Source: SZUA-38 sp965212525 (lineage in GTDB: Bacteria > Pseudomonadota > Gammaproteobacteria > Xanthomonadales > SZUA-38). Taken from it: DNA of 64,000 nucleotides. Of the stretch, positions 24,037 to 33,937 are shown piece by piece (positions within the stretch are counted from its first letter, which is position 1; each line of letters starts with the position of its first letter). Below the pieces are notes generated by a model. The model did not search any database, had not been told where the DNA came from, and saw only the letters and a list, made by a program, of their open reading frames with translations. Made by a program: the position numbers and the translations under genes. The stretch lies in assembly GCA_965212525.1 (NCBI GenBank), contig CBDBVC010000059.1, forward strand, positions 1-64,000. The letters run 5' to 3'.

Positions 24037-26754
24037 ATGTTCAATAAACTGTTCACGCGTATTTTTGGCAGCCGGAACGATCGACTCGTGCGTCGATTGT
24101 CAACGGTGGTTCAACGTATCAATCAGCTCGAACCGGGCCTGGAAAAGGAAACCGATGATGCCCTGAAGCTGAAAACCGATGCATTTCGCGAGCGTTTCAA
24201 GCAGGGTGAATCCCTGGACGATCTGTTGCCCGAAGCGTTTGCCGTGGTTCGTGAAACAGCCAAGCGTCACATGGGGATGCGTCACTACGATGTACAGATG
24301 ATCGGTGGCATGGTATTGCACAGCGGCAAGATTTCCGAGATGCGTACCGGTGAGGGCAAGACGCTGGTTGCAACACTGCCAGCCTACCTCAATGCACTGT
24401 CGGGTAAATCGGTTCACATCATCACGGTGAACGATTACCTGGCCAGTCGTGATGCAGACTGGATGCGACCGATCTATGAATCACTGGGTCTGAGTGTCGG
24501 CGTTGTGGTTCCGGGAATGTCTCCCTCGGCCAAACGTGCTGCCTACGCCTGCGATATTGTCTACGGCACCAATAACGAGTTCGGATTCGATTACCTGCGT
24601 GACAATATGGCTTTCACTGCCGCTGACCGGGTTATCCGTGATCAGTCCTTTGCCATCATTGATGAGGTCGATTCTATTCTTATCGACGAAGCCAGAACGC
24701 CGCTGATCATCTCGGGCCCGACAGACGATTCACCACAGCTGTATGTCAAGATCAATCGCATCGTGCCGATGCTGAAACCGCAACAGGAAGAAGAGGGTGA
24801 CGGCGATTACAGCATCGATGAGAAGGCAAAGCAGATTTACCTGACTGAAGAAGGCATGGAGCATGTCGAGAAGATTTGTGCCCAGCAGGGTCTGATCGAG
24901 GCCGGTGACTCTCTTTATGATCCACAGCACCTGAATCTGGTGCATCACCTCAATGCAGCCGTTCGGGCACATGCGCTTTTCAACAAGGATGTCGACTACA
25001 TCGTTGCCGAGGGCGAAGTTGTGATTGTCGACGAATTCACGGGGCGAACCCTCAAGGGCAGGCGCTGGTCTGATGGTCTGCACCAGGCCATCGAAGCCAA
25101 GGAAGGGGTTCCGATCCAGAAGGAAAACCAGACACTGGCGTCGATCACGTTCCAGAACCTGTTCAGGCTCTATGACAAACTGTCCGGCATGACCGGTACC
25201 GCCGATACTGAAGCATTCGAATTCCAGCAGATCTACGGTCTAGAAGTGGTGGTCATACCCACCCACAAGCCGATGATACGCGATGATGAAAACGACCTGA
25301 TCTATGTCAATCGCGCTGCCAAGTTCAAGGCCATCCTGGAGGACATCAAGGATTGCCAGAGCCCGCAACCAGCCGGTGCTGATTGGTACCACGTCAATCG
25401 AGTACTCGGAGGATCTGTCACGGAACCTGAAGAAGGCTGGCGTCAGTCATGAAGTGCTGAACGCAAAACAGCACGAACGCGAGTCCATTATTGTCGCACA
25501 GGCCGGACGACCCGGGGCAGTGACCATCGCCACCAACATGGCTGGTCGTGGTACCGATATCGTGCTGGGTGGTAACCCGGAGGCAGAGATTGCCGACCTG
25601 GGTGAAGATCCGGCGCAGAGCAGGATTGATACGATACGTGATGACTGGAAAGTTCGTCACCAGCAGGTGATCGATGCCGGTGGCCTGGCACATCATCGGC
25701 ACCGAGCGTCACGAATCCAGGCGCGTGGATAATCAGCTGCGCGGCCGTTCGGGCCGACAGGGTGATCCAGGCTCCAGCCGCTTCTATGTGTCATTCGAGG
25801 ACAACCTGATCCGGATTTTTGCCAGTGACCGTGTGCAGGGCATGATGCAGCGCACCGGTATGGGCGAAGACGAAGTGATCCCAGCACAGGATGTTTACCC
25901 GACTGATCGAGAATGCCCAGCGCAAGGTCGAATCGATGAATTTCGATGTGCGCAAGCACCTGCTCGAGTTTGACGATGTCGCCAATGATCAGCGCAAGGT
26001 CATCTACCGGGAACGCAACGAGCTGATGGATGCGACAGACATTTCGGAGCAGGTGTCGACGGTTCGCGAAAATGTGTTTGATGATCTGATCGAGTCGCAT
26101 ATCCCGGAAGACAGCGTCGACGAGCAGTGGGACGTGCCTGGTCTCGAGCAGGCGCTCGAAGGCGAATTTGGTCTTCAGATTCCACTACAGGACATGCTCA
26201 AGCGCAATGATGCCATGAATGCCGATGATATCCGCGACACGGTGCATGAGAGCGTCAATCATTTCTTCTCCGAAAAGGAAGCACTGGTCGGTTCGGATCT
26301 GATGCGCAACCTTGAAAAGACGGTCATGTTGCAGGTGCTGGACAAGCACTGGAAGGAGCATCTGGCCAACATGGATTATCTTCGCAAGGGTATTGGTCTG
26401 AGGGGTTATGCTCAGAAGCAGCCCAAGCAGGAATACAAGCGCGAAGCCTTCGAGCTGTTCACCGGTGTGCTGGATGAGATTGACCATGATGTGGTGCAGA
26501 TTCTTGCCCGGGTCAGGATTCAGGCACAGGAAGATGTTGATGCCGTCAACAACCAGCGGCGAACAGAGGGGCAGATGCAGTTCAATCATCCTGCTGCCGC
26601 AGGTGGCCAGCCGCAAGCGGCTCAACAGAATGCTCAGGCTGCACAACCGCAGCAACAGCCTTATGTTCGTGACGGTCAGAAGGTCGGTCGCAATGAACCC
26701 TGCCCCTGTGGTTCCGGCAAGAAGTACAAGCTGTGCCACGGCAAGCTGGGCTGA
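24037..26754 (+). CDS. secA: Preprotein translocase ATPase SecA, with three frameshifts
   Basis: SecA is the ATPase motor that drives proteins through SecYEG. The N-terminal 440 residues are clean: MRTGEGKT (Walker A), IDEVDSILIDEARTPLIISG (DEAD-type Walker B) and the preprotein-binding region. The frame then shifts three times, each equivalent to one extra base: CCC at 25362-25364, GG at 25687-25688 and CCC at 25880-25882. Read across these, the expected segments follow in order: QPVLIGTTSIEYSEDLS, TNMAGRGTDIVLGG, HIIGTERHESRRVDNQLRGRSGRQGD, NAQRKVESMNFD, and a C-terminal zinc tail CPCGSGKKYKLCHG. The rebuilt protein has normal SecA length. As secA is essential, sequence error is the likeliest cause. 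Confidence 0.92.
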
Positions 26755-26822
26755 GCGATCAGCCCTGCGACAAGACGCTGAATTGAATTCAGGCGCTTCG
26801 ACGCTTGCCGCTGAACGGCATG

Positions 26823-26831
26823 TGATATCAT
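26823..26831 (+). promoter_or_regulatory. Putative extended -10 promoter of the small lipoprotein gene
   Basis: TGATATCAT forms an extended -10 (TG-N-TATCAT) about 45 bases before the ATG at 26878. A -35-like TTGCCG lies 15 bases upstream. A good ribosome-binding site (AGGGGA) precedes the start. Confidence 0.35.
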
Positions 26832-26877
26832 CGCTCTGAAGCAGGGCCTGCTGTCCTGCAATAACAGGGGAATCTGC

Positions 26878-27135
26878 ATGAAAAACATCAAGACAATCCT
26901 TGCCATGCTCATGTTGTCGACTGTGCTGTCTGCCTGCGGCGGTTGTACCGAGGAGGAAGCGCAGGAAAAGATGGTCGAGCTGAGCCAGAAACTGACGGGC
27001 ATGCTGGCCAGTGATCCTCAGAAAATGGTCGAACTCAGTGGCAAGTTACAATCCATTGGACAGGATATGCAGGATGATCCTGATCTTGATGAAGTTTGTG
27101 CAGCCATGGACGACTTGATGGATGAGCTCGACTAG
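26878..27135 (+). CDS. Small lipoprotein of unknown function
   Basis: I do not recognise the family. The 85-residue product begins with a lipoprotein signal (MKNIKTILAMLMLSTVLSACGG; the lipobox is LSAC), leaving a mature chain of about 66 residues. That chain is acidic, probably helical, and contains two copies of a KMVELSxKL unit (about residues 31-39 and 48-56) plus an acidic tail. A further Cys near the C-terminus (EVCAAMDD) and the CGGC at the N-terminus leave two possible disulfide cysteines besides the lipidated one. A clear ribosome-binding site (AGGGGA) supports expression. It stands alone between secA and the convergent nitrilase. Confidence 0.72.
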   Translation: MKNIKTILAMLMLSTVLSACGGCTEEEAQEKMVELSQKLTGMLASDPQKMVELSGKLQSIGQDMQDDPDLDEVCAAMDDLMDELD

Positions 27136-27296
27136 CATTTGTCTTTGGCAATTTGCCAGCAACATTATTCACTGATATCGGGATTGTAAGCCCACCAGCT
27201 CGGGACCGCGCTCTGCCATCCGTACTGGCACGCTTTCTATTGTCATTGCCTGGACGCATAGGAACGCGTGCTGACTGAAGCAGCAACGTGAGTGAA

Positions 27297-28239
27297 TCAG
27301 TCTTTCAGATCCAGCGTTGACTGGCGTTGACGGTTGACCGTCAGTTTTGTGACATCCGGCCTGGAGTAATGACCCACCGGGTCAAAGTTCTGCCGTTCCT
27401 CGCGCACTCTCGCATGATCGATTGACGCCACATACAGACCTTCTTCACCACACTGCGGTTCGATAACCCACTGGCCATCAGGTGATGCCGATGCAGGAAC
27501 CACCATCACAGATCAGGCCATCGCTGAGATTGCCCCTGATCACATCGAGATAGGGTGTCGATTCCGGAAAATCATCATGCCGCATCAGTGCGCTCACCGA
27601 CATCACATAGGATCGGGCTTCCAGTGCGATGTATCGAGTGATGTTAGCTGTGTTTCGAAGGCTTCCGGGCCATATCGCAACATGCAGATCTTCACCCTGT
27701 GCATACAATGCCGCACGTGGCAGGGGCATCCAGTTCTCCCAGCAATTGAGACCACCGACCGTGAACTTGCCAAGCGTGTGAACACGCAATCCGTGGCCGT
27801 CGCCAGGCGACCAGGTAAGACGTTCTTCATAGGTGGGCATCAACTTGCGGTGCACTGACTGGATCTGGCCGTTCTGATCGATGTAGACCATGCTGGCATA
27901 ATTGCTGTGACCGCCACGATCCATCGGTCTCTCGATAATACCGAGATAGAGCGCAACACCATGATCCCTGGCTGCTTCGCAGACCCGATCCAGATGACCG
28001 GATTCGATCTGTACTGCCTGATCGAGATACAGCGCGTGAAATTCCTTCTGATCCTGGGCATTGAATCGTGCGCCATGTGTCAACTCGATCCAGAAGGGAT
28101 ATCCGGGTGCCAGGGCTTCACCAAAGGCGATCAGTGAAACCTGCTGTTTTCCAGCCTGCTCGACACGTTCGATCACCTTCTCGAGTGTGGCCTCGCGATC
28201 GAGCCATACCGGTGATATCTGTGCGCAACCAATCTTCAC
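27297..28239 (-). CDS. Nitrilase (carbon-nitrogen hydrolase), frameshifted near C-terminus
   Basis: True nitrilases hydrolyse nitriles to carboxylic acids and ammonia. The catalytic triad is visible: Glu in FGEALAPGYPFW, Lys in VHRKLMPTYEERLTW, and Cys in GGLNCWENWMPLPRAALYAQG; the last is the signature of nitrilases proper rather than amidases. The first frame ends after DGLICDGGS; removing one base of the GG at 27496-27497 rejoins it to the family C-terminus (PDGQWVIEPQCGEEGL ... RQNFDPVGHYSRPDV). Rebuilt length is about 313 residues. It is the last gene of the pilBCD-coaE-tfpZ run, 33 bases after a small lipoprotein gene. Substrate cannot be told from sequence. Confidence 0.88.
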
Positions 28240-28272
28240 GGAATCAACCCATTTTCGAGCGACGATTCTGAA

Positions 28273-28536
28273 TCAGTTGTCTTCGTCATCGTCAGCTTTC
28301 GCAGTCTGGTCAATGGCGTTGACTCGATCAATCACCGACTGGTTCATCTGATCCTGCAGATCCCGGGCCTTGTCAAGCTGCTCCATCTGTGTTTTCAGAA
28401 CATGGGTGGGTCGCTCGCGTTCAGTTTCAGTCGATTCGGTCTCCGGCTGTTCCCGAGTATCGTTAGCGGCATCATCCTGGCTTGTACAGCCGGTCATGCA
28501 CAGCAGAAACAGTACCAACAAAAGATTTATTTTCAT
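28273..28536 (-). CDS. Small lipoprotein of unknown function
   Basis: I choose the ATG at 28536, which begins a lipoprotein signal (MKINLLLVLFLLCMTGC, lipobox MTGC). The 87-residue precursor has a short charged mature part: an acidic Glu/Thr-rich linker (about 20-45), then a helical stretch rich in Q, D and K (KTQMEQLDKARDLQDQM) and an acidic tail. It lies 11 bases after the TfpZ-like gene and is probably co-transcribed with it. This is similar in place and size to small lipoproteins in pilus operons, but I cannot assign a family. Confidence 0.65.
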   Translation of the reverse strand: MKINLLLVLFLLCMTGCTSQDDAANDTREQPETESTETERERPTHVLKTQMEQLDKARDLQDQMNQSVIDRVNAIDQTAKADDDEDN

Positions 28537-28547
28537 GGGGTGCCTCA

Positions 28548-29297
28548 TCATTCGAACCATGGGTCGATATCGAGAATTTCAAGAAATTCGCCTGTACTGG
28601 CATTGAGCACAGCCGTGAGCGAAGTTCGCTTGGTCACGACAGGGAGGAACACATAGTCGTCAACAGTCCCGCCTAGCCTGTCCAGCAGATCATCAATGCG
28701 ATCGCCTGATGCCGGTTTTTCTGCCAGCAGTTGTCCCAGCGCTCGTGCCTTGTCCAGCGCCAGTTGCCTGTTCTCATCATAGGGATGATAGTAGGCCGGG
28801 AATTTATCCATGTCGGCCCCGGCAATGGCGTTCATCAGCACGGCTTGCTGTTCCTGGGGGTCGGTGGGCATCATCGTTACTGCCATCAGTGGACCAGTCC
28901 ACGATCGGCTTGAAAACTGAGGATATCGGGCCTTCGCCAGTGCTTCGTCCGTGATCTCGTTGGCCTGCACCAGATGAAATCGTTCATTAACAAGCGTCAT
29001 GAATATGGGTCGGGCAGAGAGGATGACAAAGAGTCCATAGACCAGCGCAATGAATTGAAGCAGCACGATAACCGTGAGATCGAATCTGAGTGATTTCTTG
29101 CCATGCTTGTAAACCACAAACGTCAGCAATGGGCCGATGATGACATCAACGGTGACCAGGATAAACAACAGGTCACGACCACCACTGGCATTGAAGAATT
29201 TCCATGGGTACATGAAAGCGATCATGATGATCAATGCCGTGGCTGCAACAAATATGCTGAGTAGCAGATGTATGGACGCTGCACGTAACTTTGTCAT
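28548..29297 (-). CDS. TfpX/TfpZ-like type IV pilin accessory membrane protein
   Basis: The 249-residue protein has about four membrane segments in its N-terminal half (IHLLLSIFVAATALIIMIAF; LLFILVTVDVIIGPLLTFVVY; LTVIVLLQFIALVYGLFVI) followed by a soluble domain. The motif TVDVIIGPLLTFVVYKHGKKSLRFDL is characteristic of the TfpX/TfpZ family. In Pseudomonas aeruginosa these proteins are encoded next to some pilin alleles and help their assembly. Here the gene sits three bases after coaE at the end of the pilBCD cluster rather than beside the pilins. Its role with the three local pilins is inference. Confidence 0.82.
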   Translation of the reverse strand: MTKLRAASIHLLLSIFVAATALIIMIAFMYPWKFFNASGGRDLLFILVTVDVIIGPLLTFVVYKHGKKSLRFDLTVIVLLQFIALVYGLFVILSARPIFMTLVNERFHLVQANEITDEALAKARYPQFSSRSWTGPLMAVTMMPTDPQEQQAVLMNAIAGADMDKFPAYYHPYDENRQLALDKARALGQLLAEKPASGDRIDDLLDRLGGTVDDYVFLPVVTKRTSLTAVLNASTGEFLEILDIDPWFE

Positions 29298-29300
29298 GAC

Positions 29301-29912
29301 TTATCGTCTCCTTCCGATCTGCTGAGTGACAGGTACTTCTGATGCCAGTTCCGATACCTGCATCTCGGTCAACTCAAGAGACTGCGAATTATCGATGATA
29401 TCATCGGCATGCCGCAAGCGTGTGGCTCGATCTGTCTGGGCGGCCAGCATGCGATCAATCTGGGCATCGTCAATCTTGTCGCGTGCCTTGAGCCGCTGGC
29501 GCTGAATTTCGACAGGAATATCGACCACCAGTACCCTGTCCACCATGTTTTCGAGGCCTTCCTCGACCAGCAGCGGAATGTCAAGAATGCAATAGGCAGA
29601 GGTGACTGATTCAGCCTGTCGTACCATTTCCTTCAGTATGCGTGGATGAAGGATATGTTCCAGTTGATTTCGGCTGTCTTCATCAGCAAACACCTTCTGG
29701 CGCATCCTGCCACGATCGAGACTGCCATCGTCTGCCAGAATCCCGTCTCCGAATCGGGCAACGATGGCCTCAAGTGCAGGACTGCCTGGCTCGACAAGCT
29801 CATGGGCTATACGGTCGGCATCGATGATTTTGATGCCGAGTTCTGCGAACTGACGACAGACAGTGGATTTGCCGGATGCAATGCCGCCTGTCAGTCCGAT
29901 CTTCAGCGGCAT
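29301..29912 (-). CDS. coaE: Dephospho-CoA kinase
   Basis: CoaE phosphorylates dephospho-CoA in the last step of coenzyme A synthesis. The 203-residue protein begins MPLKIGLTGGIASGKSTVCRQF with the Walker A P-loop at residues 8-17, followed by the DADRIAHELV motif and the LID-like region. Placement directly after the prepilin peptidase gene (5 bases apart) is conserved in many gammaproteobacteria although there is no functional link. Confidence 0.96.
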   Translation of the reverse strand: MPLKIGLTGGIASGKSTVCRQFAELGIKIIDADRIAHELVEPGSPALEAIVARFGDGILADDGSLDRGRMRQKVFADEDSRNQLEHILHPRILKEMVRQAESVTSAYCILDIPLLVEEGLENMVDRVLVVDIPVEIQRQRLKARDKIDDAQIDRMLAAQTDRATRLRHADDIIDNSQSLELTEMQVSELASEVPVTQQIGRRR

Positions 29913-29917
29913 CGTGT

Positions 29918-30784
29918 TCAGGACAATCCGCTGATGCCGAGATAGGCTTCGATCAGCTTGTCGCCCCAGATCAGTGCAATCCAGCCGGCAGCAGCCAGAT
30001 AGGGGCCAAACGGAATGGGAATGTTTCTGTCGCGACCCACGAATATGATCATGGCGATCCCGACCAGCGCGCCAACCAGTGACGACAGCAGGATAATCAT
30101 CGGCAGCATTTTCCAGCCCAGCCAGGCGCCGAACAGTGCGAGCAGCTTGAAATCGCCATACCCCATGCCCTCCTTGCCAGTCAACAGCTTGAACAGCTTG
30201 TAGATTGACCAGAGAATCAGATACCCGGCAGCTGCGCCGATGATCGCGCTGACCGGATCGGTGAATACGCCCTGGGTATTGATCAGCAAACCAAGCCAGA
30301 GCATGGGTAAGGTGATGGCGTCATAGAGCATCTGCTCACGGATATCGATCACGGACAGCACAATCAGCGACCATGTCAGTATCAGTGCGGCAAAACCAGC
30401 GACCGTAAAGCCAAAATGCCAGGCCACGAATGCCGACATCAATGCACAAACGGCCTCGACGATGGGGTACTGTGGTGATATTCGCTGGCTGCAGCCGGAA
30501 CATTTTCCTTTCAGCAACAGGTAACTGATGACGGGAATGTTTTCATGGGCCTTGATCTGATGCCCGCAATTCGGACAGGCAGATCGTGAAAAAACCAGAT
30601 CCTTGGGTGGGTCCAGCTCCAGTTCGGGCTGTTCCATCAGTTCGGCGCAGTTCTGTCGCCACTCGTGCTGGATACGTTTGGGTAATCGGAGGATGACCAC
30701 ATTCAGGAAGCTGCCAATCAGCAGACCGAACAGTCCTGTTGTCACAACCCAGAGCGACGGGTTGCCCTGAAAGATCTCAACCAT
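29918..30784 (-). CDS. pilD: Prepilin peptidase / N-methyltransferase PilD
   Basis: PilD cleaves the leader of type IV prepilins at the inner membrane and N-methylates the new terminus. The 288-residue polytopic protein has the N-terminal GSFLNVVILRLP motif, the paired CPNC...CSGC zinc motif in the cytoplasmic loop, and both aspartate sites: SVIDIREQMLYDAITLP and GYGDFKLLALFGAWLG. Substrates are presumably the three pilins encoded upstream. It follows pilC by 11 bases. Confidence 0.96.
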   Translation of the reverse strand: MVEIFQGNPSLWVVTTGLFGLLIGSFLNVVILRLPKRIQHEWRQNCAELMEQPELELDPPKDLVFSRSACPNCGHQIKAHENIPVISYLLLKGKCSGCSQRISPQYPIVEAVCALMSAFVAWHFGFTVAGFAALILTWSLIVLSVIDIREQMLYDAITLPMLWLGLLINTQGVFTDPVSAIIGAAAGYLILWSIYKLFKLLTGKEGMGYGDFKLLALFGAWLGWKMLPMIILLSSLVGALVGIAMIIFVGRDRNIPIPFGPYLAAAGWIALIWGDKLIEAYLGISGLS

Positions 30785-30795
30785 GTCGTCGGCGT

Positions 30796-32019
30796 CTAGA
30801 CTGTGGCAGCGAGCTTGAAGATCGGCAGGTACATGCCGACAACAAGGCTACCGACCATCGTACCGATCACCACCATGATAATGGGTTCCAGCAGACTACT
30901 GAGTGCGTCCACGGCGTTGTTGACTTCACGTTCATAGAACTCGGCCACTTTCTTCAGCATGCCATCCAGCGAGCCGGATTCCTCACCGATTGCAGTCATC
31001 TGGATCACCATGTTGGGAAACAGGTTAACCTGGGACATGGCGAGCTGTAATTGATGGCCGACCGCGACATCCTCACGGATTTTCTTGACAGCCTCACCGT
31101 AGACGGCATTGCCTGTAGCGCCCGAAACCGTGTCCAGTGCGTCAACCAGTGGGACACCCGCAGCAAATGTGGTCGCAAGCGTGCGGGCAAACCGTGCGAT
31201 GGCTGAATTGTGAAGAATCTTGCCAATGACGGGCATCTTCAATGCAATTCGATCTATGGTGTGTGCAAATTTCACCGATCGTTTCTTGGCCTGAACAATG
31301 CCGACGATAGTGCCTACTAATATGAGGCCGTAGAGCCATCCGCGCTCCTGCAGATCGTTCGACAGATTGATGATGGCCTGAGTAAAGGCAGGCAGATCGG
31401 CACCGGCATCCTGGAAGATGATCTGGAACTGGGGTACCACGAAGATCAGCAGTACGGCACTGACGATGACAGCAACAGCAACAACTGCGGCCGGATAAAA
31501 CAGTGCCTTCTTGATCTTGGACTTGATCTCCTCGATTCGCTCCTTGTAGGTGGCAATCTCATCAAGCAGTGTGTCGAGAACACCGGCCTGTTCACCTGCA
31601 GCCACCAGATTGACGAACAGTTCGTCAAATTGCAGCGGGTGTTTCGCCAGCGATTCACTCAGTGTCGAGCCGGATTCAATATTGTTCTTGATGTCCATCA
31701 GCATGTCTTGCATGCGAGGGTTCGACTGGCCGCCTGCAACAATTTCGAAGCCTTGTACCAGTGGCACACCGGCCTTCATCATGGTGGCGAGCTGTCGAGC
31801 AAATACGGCAATGTCGCCGGGTTTGATCGCCTTTCCTGCGCCCCCGAAAAGGGGTTTGGCCTTCTTTCTGACCTTGGTTGGGTTGATACCCTGTCGCCTC
31901 AGGTCGGCCTTGACCAGGTTGGCGCTCTTGGCGGCAATTTCACCCTTGATCACCACACCCCGTTTGTCCTTTCCTTCCCAGCTGTAGGTGGGCATCTCAA
32001 CTGTTTTTGTTGCCGCCAT
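30796..32019 (-). CDS. pilC: Type IV pilus inner-membrane platform protein PilC
   Basis: PilC is the polytopic platform on which the pilus ATPases act. The 407-residue protein has the duplicated T2SS/PilC domain: the first copy near FARQLATMMKAGVPLVQGFEI and the second near FARTLATTFAAGVPLVDALDTVSG, with membrane segments around residues 170, 220 and the C-terminus. Five bases separate it from pilB. No pilT or pilU lies in the window. Confidence 0.96.
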   Translation of the reverse strand: MAATKTVEMPTYSWEGKDKRGVVIKGEIAAKSANLVKADLRRQGINPTKVRKKAKPLFGGAGKAIKPGDIAVFARQLATMMKAGVPLVQGFEIVAGGQSNPRMQDMLMDIKNNIESGSTLSESLAKHPLQFDELFVNLVAAGEQAGVLDTLLDEIATYKERIEEIKSKIKKALFYPAAVVAVAVIVSAVLLIFVVPQFQIIFQDAGADLPAFTQAIINLSNDLQERGWLYGLILVGTIVGIVQAKKRSVKFAHTIDRIALKMPVIGKILHNSAIARFARTLATTFAAGVPLVDALDTVSGATGNAVYGEAVKKIREDVAVGHQLQLAMSQVNLFPNMVIQMTAIGEESGSLDGMLKKVAEFYEREVNNAVDALSSLLEPIIMVVIGTMVGSLVVGMYLPIFKLAATV

Positions 32020-32024
32020 GATGA

Positions 32025-33752
32025 TTAGTCCTTGGTTACTCTGTTAATTTCGGCAAGGCCTGTGACACCTTCCCGTACCTTGTTCAATGCCGATGCGCGC
32101 AGATCATTGATGCCGTCCTTGGTGGCCTGTTCTGCAATCTGCAGGGCATTGCCACCTTCAAGTACGATCTTCTGAATATTTTCAGAAATCGGCATGACCT
32201 GATAGATACCAACTCGTCCCTTGTAGCCGTCATTGCAGCCCTGGCAGCCAACTGGCTCATAAATCGTCAGCTCATCCATTTCTTCCTCGATAAATCCTTC
32301 CGCGATAAGTGCTTCATGAGGGATCTCCGCAACCTGCTTGCAGTCGTGCAGTCGACGAGCGAGACGCTGGGCAATGACGAGAGTGACCGACGATGTGATG
32401 TTGTAGGGTGCGATGCCCATGTTCATCAGTCGCGCGATGGTTTGCGGCCCGTCATTGGTATGCAGTGTGGACAGTACCATGTGACCGGTCTGCGCTGCCT
32501 TGATCGCAATTTCGGCGGTTTCGAGGTCTCGAATCTCACCGACCATGATGATGTCCGGATCCTGACGCAGGAAAGATCGCAGTGCTGCCGGAAACGTCAT
32601 GCCCTGCTTGACATTCTGCTGCACCTGATTGACACCGGGCAAGCGGATTTCCACCGGATCTTCAGCCGTGGAGATATTTCTTTCTTCGGTGTTGAGAATA
32701 TTGAGCGCGGTATACAGCGATACGGTTTTACCACTACCGGTCGGGCCAGTGACCAGAACCATGCCATAGGGTTTCATGATGGCATCGACGAACAGCTCTT
32801 TCTGGTTTTCTTCGTAGCCGAGCTTGTCAATGCCCATCTTGGCAGCCGAAGCATCGAGTATCCTGAGCACGATCTTCTCACCGAACAGGGTCGGGCAGGT
32901 GCTGACACGAAAATCGATGGCCTTTGATTTCGAGAGGTTCAGTTTGATACGGCCGTCCTGCGGAACCCGTTTCTCGGCGATATCCAGGTGAGACATGACC
33001 TTGAGTCTGGCGGCCAGCCGCGGTGACATTTTCATCGGCGGATTGGCCATCTGTTTCAGGACACCGTCCATTCTGAAGCGAACCCTGTATTTGTGTTCAT
33101 AGGGCTCGAAATGAATATCGGAGGCTCCGCGCTTGATGGCATCGAGCAGCACCTTGTTGATGAAACGCACCACAGGCGTGTCATCAACGGCACTGGAATC
33201 GTCCATGCCACCACTGTCATCTTCCAGTACATCATCGATTTCAGCGAAATCGACATCGTCCAGCCCTTCTTCTTCCGACAGGCTGTCCATGAAAGCATCG
33301 GCTGCTGACAGGGCTTCTTCAATCTTTCGCGTCAGGGCATCATCGGAAACCAGGATCGGTTCGACGGTGAGGTTTGTATGGAACTTGATTTCATCCAGGC
33401 CGCGAAGATTGGTCGGGTCGGAGACACCGACATAGAGACGATTGCCGCGCTTGTACAGCGGTAGTGCCCGGTGCTGATTGACGAGTTTTTCCTCGACCAG
33501 TTTGATCGGCGCCACGGTGAGGTCCAGGCTGTGAACATCGAACAGCGGTACGCCAAACTCGGTTGATGCCACTGATGCCGCCTTGTCCGAGTCGACCAGG
33601 GCATTTTCAACCAGATAAGTGATCAGCGGAATTTTTTGCTTGTTCGCCTTTTGATGAGCCTCAAGAGCGATCTGCTGGTCAATCAGACCTTCTGTGACCA
33701 GTCGCTTGGCAAGACCGCTCAACGTGATGGCAGAATCTGCAGTAGTGGCCAT
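32025..33752 (-). CDS. pilB: Type IV pilus assembly ATPase PilB
   Basis: PilB is the hexameric ATPase that powers pilus extension. I start it at the ATG at 33752, preceded by GAGGG at good spacing; a TTG four codons upstream has no such site. The 575-residue protein has an N-terminal T2SSE/MshEN domain, then the motor domain with GPTGSGKTVSLYTALNIL (Walker A), the Asp box STAEDPVEI, the Walker B region FLRQDPDIIMVGEIRD and the His box TGHMVLSTLHTND. Four cysteines in VGCQGCNDGYKG plus a later site bind zinc in related ATPases; here I see the CxxC pair. Confidence 0.96.
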   Translation of the reverse strand: MATTADSAITLSGLAKRLVTEGLIDQQIALEAHQKANKQKIPLITYLVENALVDSDKAASVASTEFGVPLFDVHSLDLTVAPIKLVEEKLVNQHRALPLYKRGNRLYVGVSDPTNLRGLDEIKFHTNLTVEPILVSDDALTRKIEEALSAADAFMDSLSEEEGLDDVDFAEIDDVLEDDSGGMDDSSAVDDTPVVRFINKVLLDAIKRGASDIHFEPYEHKYRVRFRMDGVLKQMANPPMKMSPRLAARLKVMSHLDIAEKRVPQDGRIKLNLSKSKAIDFRVSTCPTLFGEKIVLRILDASAAKMGIDKLGYEENQKELFVDAIMKPYGMVLVTGPTGSGKTVSLYTALNILNTEERNISTAEDPVEIRLPGVNQVQQNVKQGMTFPAALRSFLRQDPDIIMVGEIRDLETAEIAIKAAQTGHMVLSTLHTNDGPQTIARLMNMGIAPYNITSSVTLVIAQRLARRLHDCKQVAEIPHEALIAEGFIEEEMDELTIYEPVGCQGCNDGYKGRVGIYQVMPISENIQKIVLEGGNALQIAEQATKDGINDLRASALNKVREGVTGLAEINRVTKD

Positions 33753-33937
33753 TGATACCCTCAATTTCTATGCCTGACATATAGATTACTACTTACGGAA
33801 CAAATATTTAAGTGATGAAGTGCAAGTTTTTTATGAAATGGGGAGTTCTTGGTGGCAATTCACCGGGAATCGCTCAAATTCTGCGACGGGCGATGCAATC
33901 AGGTGTGTTATGAACGGAGTTGGCGCTGAGTGTGCTG

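Noticed and set aside
26781..26795. Palindrome CTGAATT-G-AATTCAG after secA as a terminator
   Set aside because: It is AT-rich, leaves too small a loop for a full stem, and has no T-run.
33753..33764. TTG start four codons upstream of pilB
   Set aside because: GAGGG is spaced for the ATG at 33752, not for the TTG.
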